Positions 9,010 through 17,082 of a stretch of DNA of 64,000 nucleotides are shown piece after piece. The notes under the pieces are model-generated. The model saw only the letters and a list, made by a program, of their open reading frames with translations, was not told where the DNA came from and did not search any database. Positions within the stretch are counted from its first letter, which is position 1. Every line of letters begins with the position of its first letter. This DNA comes from Oscillospiraceae bacterium. Lineage in GTDB: Bacteria; Bacillota; Clostridia; Saccharofermentanales; Saccharofermentanaceae. A program made the position numbers and the translations under genes. The stretch is taken from assembly GCA_902775565.1 (NCBI GenBank), contig CACYMP010000013.1, forward strand, positions 62,001-126,000. Reading direction: 5' to 3'.

Positions 9010-9221
9010 TTCAAAACAGATTGCATTTATCTGCACATTGAAATTCAACACGGTGTCGATAAAATGATAATGGAAGTCGCAGAACAGGTCAATCAACTAC
9101 TTCTGCATTTTCAGAGCAATAACAAAGCTGCCTCCGCACAACCAAACATCTCAAATCTTAAGGTAGTTTTGTTTTTGCCGATTGACCAAGTGTTTTGCGA
9201 GCTGCATCGATAAGCAGTAAA

Positions 9222-9250
9222 TAAGGGGCAGTCAGTCGGACTGCCCCTTA
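9222..9250 (-). terminator. Terminator for tRNA-Val
   Basis: Twelve-base-pair stem TAAGGGGCAGTC / GACTGCCCCTTA with a five-base loop, eight bases beyond the 3' end of the minus-strand tRNA-Val; a short T-rich stretch follows on the minus strand. Confidence 0.75.
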
Positions 9251-9258
9251 TGATTTTC

Positions 9259-9333
9259 TGGTGGAAACTGCGGGGTTTGAACCCGCGGCCCCTCCCCTGT
9301 GAAGGGAATGCTCTCCCGCTGAGCTAAGCTTCC
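9259..9333 (-). tRNA. tRNA-Val (anticodon CAC)
   Basis: 75-nt cloverleaf with encoded CCA. Acceptor stem GGAAGCT / AGTTTCC, D stem GCTC / GAGC, anticodon stem TTCCC / GGGAG with loop TTCACAG (anticodon CAC), and T arm GCGGG TTCAAAC CCCGC. Discriminator base is A. It reads GUG valine codons. Confidence 0.92.
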
Positions 9334-9363
9334 GGGTTCATGCTACTACAATTCTTTCATTCA

Positions 9364-9372
9364 TGCTATACT
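9364..9372 (+). promoter_or_regulatory. Extended -10 promoter
   Basis: TGCTATACT lies 32 bases before the start of the small membrane protein gene that follows. Confidence 0.45.
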
Positions 9373-9404
9373 CGATTTATCAAGCATATTTTAGGAGGGG
9401 TTTT

Positions 9405-9671
9405 ATGTCTGATATCAATAATATTCCCGAGAAATACCGTCCGATCTCAATGTGGGGTTACTTCGGTCTGGAGATACTTTTTTCGATACCTGTTGTAGGA
9501 TTCATTATCCTGATAGTTTACGCTCTGGGCGGAACTAAAAACGTCAACAAAAAGAACTTCGCAAGATCATATTTCTGCTTCGTGATCATCTTTGTCATTA
9601 TCATGGCTATCCTTGTTGCTACAGGCCTTGTTGCACAGGTAATTGACATGTTCAGAGGGATGTATTCTTAA
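9405..9671 (+). CDS. Small two-helix membrane protein, unknown function
   Basis: 88 residues starting MSDINNIPEKYRPISMWGYF with two predicted membrane helices (about 20-40 and 53-78) joined by a short basic loop ALGGTKNVNKKNFARSYF. The start is fixed by AGGAGG five to seven bases before the ATG; the 14 upstream codons in frame have no ribosome site. Similar short proteins are common in Clostridia without known role. It stands alone between tRNA-Val (opposite strand) and tRNA-Ala. Confidence 0.82.
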   Translation: MSDINNIPEKYRPISMWGYFGLEILFSIPVVGFIILIVYALGGTKNVNKKNFARSYFCFVIIFVIIMAILVATGLVAQVIDMFRGMYS

Positions 9672-9704
9672 GTACTGACCATACTCGCGCGAGCCTTATT
9701 GTTA

Positions 9705-9713
9705 TGTTATAAT
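9705..9713 (+). promoter_or_regulatory. Extended -10 promoter of tRNA-Ala
   Basis: TGTTATAAT ends 11 bases before the mature 5' end of tRNA-Ala, so the primary transcript would carry only a few leader bases. Confidence 0.65.
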
Positions 9714-9724
9714 CTCTCACGCGC

Positions 9725-9800
9725 GGGGGCGTAGCTCAGCTGGGAGAGCGTACGGTTCGCATCCGTAAGGTCGAGAGTTCGATCCTCTTCGTCTCCACCA
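9725..9800 (+). tRNA. tRNA-Ala (anticodon CGC)
   Basis: 76-nt cloverleaf with encoded CCA: acceptor GGGGGCG / CGTCTCC with two G-U pairs, D arm GCTC / GAGC, anticodon stem TACGG / CCGTA with loop TTCGCAT (anticodon CGC), T arm GAGAG TTCGATC CTCTT. A strong terminator follows. Confidence 0.92.
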
Positions 9801-9807
9801 GATTTTT

Positions 9808-9845
9808 ATCCCCATTGTTCATTAACCGGGCAATGGGGATTTTTC
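9808..9845 (+). terminator. Terminator after tRNA-Ala
   Basis: Ten-base-pair stem ATCCCCATTG / CAATGGGGAT, loop of 13, then five T. The 170 bases that follow up to the LRR gene are AT-rich and hold only its presumed promoter and leader. Confidence 0.88.
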
Positions 9846-10015
9846 ATGGGTTTATCAGGAAAAAAGGCCTGTTTTTGACCGAAAAGATTTCAATTTCATT
9901 ATAAATTATTTAAAAAATACAATTTTCCCTAAAATATTAGTGCAGTTTTGCCTTTACCGTAGTAAACTTACAAATCAGGGTAATAGCATTATCACTTAAT
10001 TATGGAGGTTTTAAT

Positions 10016-11962
10016 ATGAACCATAAGAAAGTAACGTCAGTCTTATTGTCTGCCGCTATGTGTGCGTCAATGGTCGTAACACCTGTTATGGCAGATGAAA
10101 CTGCTGCTCCTACTGAAGCGCAGAATACTGAGGCTACCGAAAAGCAGGAGCCTGAAGTAACTGAGAAGAAGGAGACTAAGGCTGCCGAGAAGAAAGAGAC
10201 AGAAGAAACTACTGCAAAGGAGACTGAAGCTCCCGAGACAAAAGAAGTAGAGGAGACCAAGGCTGCTGAAGAGCAAAAGCCCGAAGAGACCGAAGCTGCT
10301 GAAGAGCAGAAGCCTGAGGAAACAGAGGCTTCTGAAGAACAGAAGCCTGAGGAAACAGAAGCTCCTGAAGAGCAGAAGCCTGAGGAAGCAGAAACTGCAG
10401 AAGAGAAGCAGGGCGATGAAGAGACTGCTAACAGACCTTCTGTTAATTCCAACTCCGGTAAGTGCGGTGAGTATGCTACATGGTCGCTCTCCGGCACAAA
10501 ACTTACGATCACCGGTAAGGGTTCTATGACGAGCTTCTATGAGTTCGACGGACAGGGTGGCGACAATAAGGTCTATGCTCCTTGGGCACTCCATGCTGCT
10601 TCGATCGAAGAGATCGTTATCAGCGGCACGATTACTACAGTCGGAAGCTATTCTTTTAAGGATTTCGTAAATCTTACAAGCGTAACTTTTCCTGAGAGCA
10701 TGAAGGCTATCGGAAGCCATGCGTTCGATAACTGCGAAAAACTTTCAAGCATTACATATCCTTCCAAGCTCGAGTCAATAAGCGGCGGCGCTTTTAAGGA
10801 CTGCAAAGCGCTTTCTTCCATTACAATTCCCAATACAGTTAAGACTGTAGGCGCTGGCGCTTTCGAAGGATGCAAAGGCCTCACAAGTGCTACGCTTTCA
10901 AATAAGATGACTGCTGTAAAAGAAGAGACTTTTATCGGTTGTTCCAGCCTTAGCAGCGTTACTCTTCCGGACAGCATAACAGCTATCGGTATAAGAGCAT
11001 TCTCTGGCTGTTCTTCACTTTCTTATATTGATCTCAATAAGGTTAAGTCGATGAGCCAGAGAGCATTTGCTAATTCGGGTCTTGTTGCAATGTTCATTCC
11101 TGCATCTGTAACAACGATCAACGACTATACATTCTCCGGCTGCAATAAACTTACCATGCTCATCATTCCGTATACTGTAACTTCTATCGGAACTTCTGCA
11201 TTTGAAGGTTGCTCTAGTCTTCCCGCTGTCACGATACCTTACAGTGTAAAATCTGTTGGTGATAATGCGTTTACTTCATGCTCCAATCTTAATAGCTGCA
11301 AGATTGATGAGGAGCTTTTCAAAAAATGCAAGGGTACGGCTTTCAAAGGTATTTCCTGCACACCTGTATTCCTTGATTATGCAGTTGAAGGTGAGGAGAC
11401 AACTGTAGCTAATTTCAAAGTCAAGGTTACGGATGCTTCGAGGGATGGTACAGGCAGAGTTACAATCCTCGGTGTTGAGACTCCGATGGCAAATGTCGTT
11501 ATTCCTAATATTATTCCTATTAAGGACTGCAGATACGTTGTCAACAAGATCGATGCCAAGGCATTCTACAAGGATACTACGCTCACAAATCTCACGATCG
11601 GAGCCAACGTCTCATCTATCGGCGCTAATGCTTTCCTCGGATGCACATCGCTTACCAAAGTTACCGGCGGTGCATGGTTGCAGACCATCGGTGATCAGGC
11701 ATTTGCTGGCTGCACTTCGCTGAGTTCATTTACAATTCCGTCTTCTGTATTGAAGAAGATCGGTACCTACGCATTCTCAAAGGATACAAAGCTTACACTT
11801 ATTACCATTAACAAGACAACCAAGCTTACAAAAGCAGGCGTTAAGAAGTCTCTCAAGAATTCTTCCGTCAAGACAGTCAAGGTCAAGAAGGCTAAGGTAA
11901 GTGCTTACAAGAAGATCTTCACTAAAGCTAATTGCGGCAGGAAGGTCACTGTTAAGAAATAA
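10016..11962 (+). CDS. BspA-like leucine-rich-repeat surface protein
   Basis: 648-residue secreted protein. Residues 1-27 form a signal peptide (MNHKKVTSVLLSAAMCASMV, cut after VMA). Residues about 30-140 are an acidic, low-complexity E/K/T/A stalk with four 11-residue repeats (EEQKPEETEA). From about 200 there are roughly nine TpLRR/LRR_5 repeats of the type FxGCSSLxxVTIPxSV, a 60-residue insert, three more repeats, then a basic tail rich in KVKKAK. Such proteins bind host or plant polymers, other cells or fibronectin in known cases. No LPXTG or dockerin is seen, so attachment, if any, is by the basic tail. GGAGG precedes the ATG. A terminator follows. Confidence 0.9.
   Translation: MNHKKVTSVLLSAAMCASMVVTPVMADETAAPTEAQNTEATEKQEPEVTEKKETKAAEKKETEETTAKETEAPETKEVEETKAAEEQKPEETEAAEEQKPEETEASEEQKPEETEAPEEQKPEEAETAEEKQGDEETANRPSVNSNSGKCGEYATWSLSGTKLTITGKGSMTSFYEFDGQGGDNKVYAPWALHAASIEEIVISGTITTVGSYSFKDFVNLTSVTFPESMKAIGSHAFDNCEKLSSITYPSKLESISGGAFKDCKALSSITIPNTVKTVGAGAFEGCKGLTSATLSNKMTAVKEETFIGCSSLSSVTLPDSITAIGIRAFSGCSSLSYIDLNKVKSMSQRAFANSGLVAMFIPASVTTINDYTFSGCNKLTMLIIPYTVTSIGTSAFEGCSSLPAVTIPYSVKSVGDNAFTSCSNLNSCKIDEELFKKCKGTAFKGISCTPVFLDYAVEGEETTVANFKVKVTDASRDGTGRVTILGVETPMANVVIPNIIPIKDCRYVVNKIDAKAFYKDTTLTNLTIGANVSSIGANAFLGCTSLTKVTGGAWLQTIGDQAFAGCTSLSSFTIPSSVLKKIGTYAFSKDTKLTLITINKTTKLTKAGVKKSLKNSSVKTVKVKKAKVSAYKKIFTKANCGRKVTVKK
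10262..10393 (+). repeat. Coding minisatellite, four 33-bp tandem units
   Basis: Four in-frame copies of a 33-bp unit beginning GCTGCTGAAGAGCA (later units begin GCTTCT or GCTCCT) encode AAEEQKPEETE-type repeats in the stalk of the LRR protein. Units differ at a few mostly silent sites. Confidence 0.85.
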
Positions 11963-11985
11963 GATTTAGAACACTGTGTTCGATC

Positions 11986-12017
11986 AACCGGAGGCGATAT
12001 GCCTCCGGTTTTTTTAT
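11986..12017 (+). terminator. Terminator after LRR gene
   Basis: Ten-base-pair stem AACCGGAGGC / GCCTCCGGTT with a five-base loop, followed by seven T. Confidence 0.92.
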
Positions 12018-12042
12018 GGCTTTTTTCCGTTGTTATATCAGG

Positions 12043-12051
12043 TGTTATAAT
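12043..12051 (+). promoter_or_regulatory. Extended -10 promoter
   Basis: TGTTATAAT lies 38 bases before the start of the zinc-ribbon protein gene. Confidence 0.6.
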
Positions 12052-12089
12052 AAGAATACTGTGGTTACATCTTGTAAAGGAGAATGCCT

Positions 12090-12554
12090 ATGGATAATGA
12101 TAATAAGGAACAATTAGTTGATCAGTTGTTAAGAGGCATTTACAGGATGTGCGTCAACAGGGATGACTGTTCCGGCTGCCCTTATTATGTTACCAAGTGT
12201 TCTTTCGGCGAACCCAAGCCTAAGACATGGTTTGACGAAGAATCAATTGAGGTTCCCTCTGTTCACAAGAAAGCTCTGTTCTTTACCCGGGGCGCTGACG
12301 AACGCGTCAAAGAGGCTGCCGAGATCGTTGAGCTCCCCAAGCCTAAAGAAGAGCCTGTACAGCCTGTACAGCCTGTGCAGCCGGCCTCTGATGATGATTC
12401 TGAAGGTACCTGGCTCGTAAGCACTTCCATGGGCAGCGTTTTTTCCAAGTATGTATATATATGCTCCAAGTGCGGATATAGGAAAGAGTCTTTTCTTTCT
12501 ATGACTCCTATGTCCTATTGCCCTGAATGCGAGAAGAGAAAGGCTAATCAGTAA
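12090..12554 (+). CDS. Zinc-ribbon protein of unknown function
   Basis: 154 residues. An N-terminal cysteine cluster (CVNRDDCSGCPYYVTKC, about residues 22-38) is followed by a Pro/Gln linker with PVQ repeats and a C-terminal rubredoxin-like knuckle pair (CSKCGY and CPECEKR). This suggests two metal-binding modules and probably a nucleic-acid or protein adaptor role, but no family is recognised. The second of two close ATG codons is taken as start because AAAGGAG lies eight bases before it. The acetyltransferase gene begins seven bases after its stop. Confidence 0.78.
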   Translation: MDNDNKEQLVDQLLRGIYRMCVNRDDCSGCPYYVTKCSFGEPKPKTWFDEESIEVPSVHKKALFFTRGADERVKEAAEIVELPKPKEEPVQPVQPVQPASDDDSEGTWLVSTSMGSVFSKYVYICSKCGYRKESFLSMTPMSYCPECEKRKANQ

Positions 12555-12560
12555 CTTTCC

Positions 12561-13109
12561 ATGAAGCATTGCGGTACCGTTACTCTTGAGACAGACCGTC
12601 TCATCTTAAGAAGATTTACTGTCAATGATGCACAGGCCATGTATAACAACTGGGCCTGTGATCCTGAAGTTACCAGATATCTTATGTGGCCGACCCATAC
12701 GGGCGTGGAAGTGACCCGCTCTGTCCTTGAAGACTGGGTGCCTCATTATGCTGAGGATAATTACTATCATTGGACTATCGTTCTTAAAGAACTCGGAGAG
12801 CCAATAGGAAGCATGGCCGTTGTCAGGCAGGATGATCTGGCACAGATGGCTCACATCGGCTATTGCATAGGAAGAAAATGGTGGCACAAAGGGATTACTT
12901 CTGAAGCATTGAAGTCAGTCATGGATTATCTTTTCGACGTTGCGGGATTTAACAGGATTGAATCAAGACACGATCCGAGAAATCCCAATTCCGGTAAAGT
13001 AATGTTAAAGTGCGGAATGAAGTACGAAGGCACAATGCGAAGCTCTGATTGGAATAATCAGGGGATATGCGATGCGTGTTACTATGCACTGCTGAAGTCT
13101 GAAAGATAA
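12561..13109 (+). CDS. GNAT family N-acetyltransferase (RimJ/RimL-like)
   Basis: 182 residues with the RimJ/RimL arrangement: ETDRLILRRFTVNDA at the N-terminus, GSMAVVRQDD in beta strand 4, and the acetyl-CoA pyrophosphate-binding region around GYCIGRKWWHKGITSEALK, then NSGKVMLKCGMKYEG. These enzymes transfer acetyl from acetyl-CoA to protein N-termini, amino sugars or drugs; the substrate is unknown. No ribosome site is visible before the ATG, so it may depend on translation of the zinc-ribbon gene seven bases upstream. Confidence 0.88.
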   Translation: MKHCGTVTLETDRLILRRFTVNDAQAMYNNWACDPEVTRYLMWPTHTGVEVTRSVLEDWVPHYAEDNYYHWTIVLKELGEPIGSMAVVRQDDLAQMAHIGYCIGRKWWHKGITSEALKSVMDYLFDVAGFNRIESRHDPRNPNSGKVMLKCGMKYEGTMRSSDWNNQGICDACYYALLKSER

Positions 13110-13159
13110 GTTTTCCGGGTGTTTCTATTATTTTTCAATATTATTTTCGTAAAAATGTG

Positions 13160-13183
13160 TGAAATCGGATATGCTCATTCGTC
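13160..13183 (+). promoter_or_regulatory. Possible ECF-type autoregulatory promoter
   Basis: TGAAAT followed 14 bases later by CGTC, 46 bases before the sigma gene start, resembles the TGAAAC...CGTC pattern of Bacillota ECF promoters, but the spacer is about two bases shorter than usual. Low-confidence suggestion of autoregulation. Confidence 0.25.
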
Positions 13184-13228
13184 TTATAGGTGAGATCTCA
13201 AAAATCACTAAAAGGAAGGTTAGGCTAA

Positions 13229-13717
13229 ATGAACAATGAAGCTGTGTTGAGACTTTTCGATACATATGCCGATGACGCATTCCGTCTGGCATACTCGTAT
13301 CTTGGCTCAAGACCTGATGCCGAAGATGTTGTTCAGGACGTTTTCGTAAAGCTTATAAGATCCGATATCACTATCGCAAACGGAAAAGAGAAATCATATA
13401 TCCTTACCATGACCGCCAACAAGTGCAGGGATTTCCTGAAATCGGCAAGCGTCGCTTTCAATGCACCGTTCGAAGATGCGGCAGATGTAGGGTCAGACAT
13501 CGAGATAGATGAAGATGATACGGAGATGTATGAAGCGGTAGCAGAACTCCCGGACAAACTCAGAGTCGCGATACACCTTCATTATTACGAAGGCTACTCC
13601 CTCAAAGAGATCGCTGACATTCTGGATATAGCCCCGTCGGCAGTGTCAATGAGACTTACCAGAGCAAAAGAAATCTTAAGAAAACGTTTCGTGGGAGGTA
13701 GCAGTTATGCAGGATGA
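13229..13717 (+). CDS. ECF-type RNA polymerase sigma factor
   Basis: 162 residues with sigma region 2 (FRLAYSYLGSRPDAEDVVQDVFVKL, residues about 14-38) and region 4 (LPDKLRVAIHLHYYEGYSLKEIADILDIAPSAV helix-turn-helix, about 108-140). It lacks regions 1 and 3, as in extracytoplasmic-function sigma factors. The next gene overlaps it by 11 bases and encodes a membrane protein with a cytoplasmic N-terminus, the normal position of an anti-sigma factor. The inducing signal is unknown. Confidence 0.92.
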   Translation: MNNEAVLRLFDTYADDAFRLAYSYLGSRPDAEDVVQDVFVKLIRSDITIANGKEKSYILTMTANKCRDFLKSASVAFNAPFEDAADVGSDIEIDEDDTEMYEAVAELPDKLRVAIHLHYYEGYSLKEIADILDIAPSAVSMRLTRAKEILRKRFVGGSSYAG

Positions 13718-14639
13718 ATACGTAAAAGCTATCGAAAAGATACAGATCGACAAGGACAGGAAATTAGAAATGAGAAAAATATTAGAAAACGAAATGGCTT
13801 CAGCTGCGACTGAAGTCAGAGCAGAACACGTAGGCAAGCGCGCCAAGACGACACGCCTTACCAAGGGCGCAAAGGCAGGAATAGCAGCTGCGATCGTAGC
13901 GGTAACAATGGGAACGCTCTTTATCATCCCGTCTTCACGCAATGCGATCAATGCAGGCATCAGGGCATTCTTCAATGTTGAAGTTCCCGAGGGCGCAACA
14001 GACGGAGTAACAAAGCAGTCTGAAGATAAGCAGAACCGCGTCATCCCCACAGACAACATGCCTGAGTCTGAAGCATCCGCCATCGCTTCAGCCGTGTCTT
14101 CACAGGACAAAGCAGAAGAAGACTACTATAAGGAGGTTATCGTTAAAGCGGAGTATTATAAGGATCCTGAGCTCAACAAACTCGCCAACTACTATGCACA
14201 GAAGGGCATGAATCTCCTGGATATCAAGAAAGATGCCTCGTACTCCAGTTTTTACAGCCAGTTCACTTCCTCGGATTGGTGCTCTGAAGGATTCTTTGTC
14301 ACATACTGGGAAGGTGACAATGCGACCGGTTACAGCGGTACGATTACTTGCTTCAAGGCTACGGAAAAGCAGCTCCAGGGATTTTTGAAAAACAACCACA
14401 ACATTGTTTCTTATGAACTCAGAAACCACAATCAGAAAGAGATATCTTTCGATAAGTTCTGGAAAAAGAGCACAGATTCGGAAGGCAACACTGTTTATAC
14501 GGGAGAATGGAAAGGACCTGAACCGGAAATGAAGCTTCTTCCTTCTGACCGAGCAAGATTCATGAACTTTAAGATCACTTATGATGCGAAGAATCAGCTC
14601 GCCATCTGTCATCTTGAAGAAGGCGGCGGAGTAGGCTGA
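13707..14639 (+). CDS. Membrane-anchored putative anti-sigma factor
   Basis: 310 residues: a cytoplasmic charged N-terminus of about 55 residues, one membrane helix near 60-78 (AGIAAAIVAVTMGTLFIIP), and a large extracytoplasmic domain of about 230 residues that includes two aromatic-rich segments (SFYSQFTSSDWCSEGFFVTYW). Overlap with the sigma gene, ribosome site GGAGG inside that gene, and topology point to a sigma regulator that senses a surface signal. No ZAS zinc motif (HxxxCxxC) is present, so it is not a classical RsiW-type factor. A perfect palindrome terminator follows. Confidence 0.78.
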   Translation: MQDEYVKAIEKIQIDKDRKLEMRKILENEMASAATEVRAEHVGKRAKTTRLTKGAKAGIAAAIVAVTMGTLFIIPSSRNAINAGIRAFFNVEVPEGATDGVTKQSEDKQNRVIPTDNMPESEASAIASAVSSQDKAEEDYYKEVIVKAEYYKDPELNKLANYYAQKGMNLLDIKKDASYSSFYSQFTSSDWCSEGFFVTYWEGDNATGYSGTITCFKATEKQLQGFLKNNHNIVSYELRNHNQKEISFDKFWKKSTDSEGNTVYTGEWKGPEPEMKLLPSDRARFMNFKITYDAKNQLAICHLEEGGGVG

Positions 14640-14671
14640 ATCACATCCGAACGGATTACCCATATAAATAT

Positions 14672-14697
14672 CTGCCTCTGAGATATCTCAGAGGCAG
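14672..14697. terminator. Bidirectional terminator
   Basis: A perfect 26-base palindrome (arms CTGCCTCTGAG / CTCAGAGGCAG) between the convergent putative anti-sigma and acyltransferase genes, flanked by short T tracts in both directions. Confidence 0.85.
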
Positions 14698-14701
14698 TAT
14701 T

Positions 14702-15691
14702 TTATGCGGTTTTATTCTTGGCCTTAAAGAGCTTGTCTTTGATGAATACGATTACTATTCCCAATGCGGCAGATATGATGAAGACGATCAGGGGGAGAAG
14801 ATAACCCATAACTCCTTTAGGCAATCCCGTAAATGACAGGATAAAAAGCCTGGGGACACAATGCAGATAAAAGACATACTTGGATATATTCCTGCCGAAT
14901 GAAGCAGTACCGGAAGGCCATTTCTTTTCGGATCTGATACCCAGTAAGAACAGTCCTAAAGAAAGAAGTATAGAACCTATGTAGAGAAACTGCGCAAAAG
15001 AGACAAGTGTCTCGGCAGCAGAGAGGATTGTACCTGTTATTATGAGTGTCCAGATGACCGAATAAGAAAACTTATTGGCAAAGTCTTTCTTTTCGCGGAT
15101 AAACATACCGCCAAGCATAAAGGGAAGCGCGGTGAAGAGCCAGTTGCCCTGATAGTACCAGTCAAGCTTTAGGACGTAGCCCAGTAACAGGTTGATTACC
15201 AGAAGTACCGGTATAAGGAAATACATAATTCTGACCTTGTTGTATCTTACGAGCAGATAAATAACAGCCAGTACATATATAAGCGCCATCAGATACCAGA
15301 TGATCGGACAGATGAAGTCGGTGTGGTTGAGTATGATGAACTCTATGAAGACCTTGGTGCTCATCTGGGAATACAGCCAGTAGAACGGATTCTGTGACCT
15401 TATAAGACAGACGATGCAGTTGATCAGCGCATATAAAACAAACATGGCCAAAGTAAGACGCAATGTCTTTATAAGAGATCTCTTTATCCTTAAGAGCGAG
15501 GTCTTAGTATCGCCAGAAGGATCGCAGAGAAAATAACCGCTGATAAGATAGAAAAAGGGAACGGCAAATCTCGCGATCGCCATCGACGGAGCAGTAACGG
15601 GAGAGGGGAGATGGATATGAACGAGAACAACAAAGAAACTGGCAATGATACGGATAACATCCAGCGTATCATATCTTTTGCGATCTCCCAT
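14702..15691 (-). CDS. Acyltransferase 3 family membrane protein
   Basis: 329-residue polytopic membrane protein with about ten helices. The start MGDRKRYDTLDVIRIIASFFVVLVH with His in the first helix and FFYLISGYFL are hallmarks of the acyltransferase-3 (OafA/WecH-like) family, which O-acetylates cell-surface glycans using acetyl-CoA. The substrate is unknown. The start was chosen at the Met preceded by a purine-rich AGGAAAGG; 21 upstream codons are open but lack a ribosome site. It is divergent from lysA. Confidence 0.85.
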   Translation of the reverse strand: MGDRKRYDTLDVIRIIASFFVVLVHIHLPSPVTAPSMAIARFAVPFFYLISGYFLCDPSGDTKTSLLRIKRSLIKTLRLTLAMFVLYALINCIVCLIRSQNPFYWLYSQMSTKVFIEFIILNHTDFICPIIWYLMALIYVLAVIYLLVRYNKVRIMYFLIPVLLVINLLLGYVLKLDWYYQGNWLFTALPFMLGGMFIREKKDFANKFSYSVIWTLIITGTILSAAETLVSFAQFLYIGSILLSLGLFLLGIRSEKKWPSGTASFGRNISKYVFYLHCVPRLFILSFTGLPKGVMGYLLPLIVFIISAALGIVIVFIKDKLFKAKNKTA

Positions 15692-15813
15692 GGCCTTTGG
15701 TCCTTTCCTTCTGATATATGGATTATAACATGCGGCAGCCGTTGTCCCGAGCACTTGTATTTAATGCGATAAAGTGTTAAATTTTCGCTATTGTTTATTA
15801 GTGAGGATTATTT

Positions 15814-17082
15814 ATGGAAAAGAAACCTTTTGTTACCAAAGAAATGATCGAGAAGATCGCCAAAGATTACCCGACACCTTTTCATATCTATGACGAAGCC
15901 GGAATAAAGGCACGTTGTAAGGCTGTTAAGGATGCATTTTCCTGGAATAAAGGTTTCTGTGAGTATTTTGCGGTAAAGGCCACACCTAATCCGTATATTA
16001 TGGAGATCATCAGGGACGCCGGATTCGGATTTGACTGCTCGAGCGAGGCTGAGCTTGTTCTTGCGGACGCGGTCGGAGGCCCGATCATGTTCTCGAGCAA
16101 CGATACGCCTGCTGAAGAGTATGCGCTCTGTGCCAAGCTCGGAGGCATAATCAATCTTGATGATATTACACATATTCCTTTCCTTGAAAGCATCATCGGA
16201 CCTGAGTTCCCCGAGGTTATGAGCTGCAGATATAATCCGGGCGGAGTTTATAAGCTCAGCAACGGCATCATGGACAACCCGGGCGATTCCAAGTACGGAA
16301 TGACCAAGGAGCAGCTTTTCGAAGCTTATGCCCAGCTTAAATCTCACGGCGTAAAGAAGGTAGGACTTCATGCGTTCCTTGCAAGCAACACGGTTACCAA
16401 CGAATACTATCCTAAGCTCGCGGGCGAGCTTTTCGAGCTTGCGGTAGAAGCCAAGAACAAGGTCGGCGTTGAATTTGCGTTCATCAACCTTTCCGGCGGC
16501 GTAGGTGTTGATTACAGGCCCGACCAGCCCGCTAACGACATCAAGGAGATAGGCGAGGGCGTACATAAGAAGTTCGATGAGATCCTTGTTCCCGCAGGCA
16601 TGGGAGATGTTGCGATCTATACCGAGATGGGCAGATTTATGCTCGCACCTTTCGGAGCTCTCGTTACAAAGGCAATTCACGAAAAGCACATCTACAAGGA
16701 GTACATCGGCGTCGACGCCTGTGCAGCTAACCTCATGCGTCCTGCAATGTACGGTGCTTACCATCACATTACCGTTCTCGGCAAGGAAAATGCACCTTGC
16801 GATCATAAATACGATGTTACGGGTTCTCTCTGCGAGAATAACGACAAGTTTGCGATCGACAGGATGCTCCCCAAGATCGACATGGGTGACTATCTTGTGA
16901 TCCACGATGCCGGTGCGCACGGATTTGCCATGGGCTATAACTACAACGGAAGACTCTGGTCTGCCGAGCTCCTTCTCAAAGAAGACGGTTCCGTTAAGCT
17001 CATCAGACGTGCAGAGACCCTGAACGATTACTTCTCGACATTTGATACGACGGATTACGGAGCAAAGCTGATCAAGCGATGA
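15814..17082 (+). CDS. lysA: Diaminopimelate decarboxylase
   Basis: 422-residue fold-type III PLP decarboxylase converting meso-diaminopimelate to L-lysine and CO2, the last step of lysine synthesis. K55 in FAVKATPNP is the PLP lysine, C340 in GSLCENNDK is the conserved substrate-side cysteine, and a glycine-rich phosphate-binding loop (NLSGGVGVD) and ETEMG-like segment are present. Length fits the family. GAGG lies before the ATG. Lysine biosynthesis partners are not nearby. Related decarboxylases (carboxynorspermidine, arginine) are less likely because of the DAP-type C-terminal half. Confidence 0.88.
   Translation: MEKKPFVTKEMIEKIAKDYPTPFHIYDEAGIKARCKAVKDAFSWNKGFCEYFAVKATPNPYIMEIIRDAGFGFDCSSEAELVLADAVGGPIMFSSNDTPAEEYALCAKLGGIINLDDITHIPFLESIIGPEFPEVMSCRYNPGGVYKLSNGIMDNPGDSKYGMTKEQLFEAYAQLKSHGVKKVGLHAFLASNTVTNEYYPKLAGELFELAVEAKNKVGVEFAFINLSGGVGVDYRPDQPANDIKEIGEGVHKKFDEILVPAGMGDVAIYTEMGRFMLAPFGALVTKAIHEKHIYKEYIGVDACAANLMRPAMYGAYHHITVLGKENAPCDHKYDVTGSLCENNDKFAIDRMLPKIDMGDYLVIHDAGAHGFAMGYNYNGRLWSAELLLKEDGSVKLIRRAETLNDYFSTFDTTDYGAKLIKR

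Noticed and set aside
8935..9213. 92-codon plus-strand frame upstream of tRNA-Val
   Set aside because: Overlaps the TetR start and its promoter region on the other strand; no ribosome site and no recognisable protein; best read as intergenic.
10262..10393. Tandem repeats as a CRISPR array
   Set aside because: Units are contiguous, in frame and without spacers; no CRISPR array or cas gene is seen in the window.
10067..10720. 217-codon minus-strand frame rich in Leu, Phe and Ser
   Set aside because: Mirror of the Glu/Lys-rich stalk repeats of the LRR gene; composition is an artefact.
15808..16920. 370-codon minus-strand open frame opposite lysA
   Set aside because: Antisense shadow of a strongly supported decarboxylase gene; no protein features.
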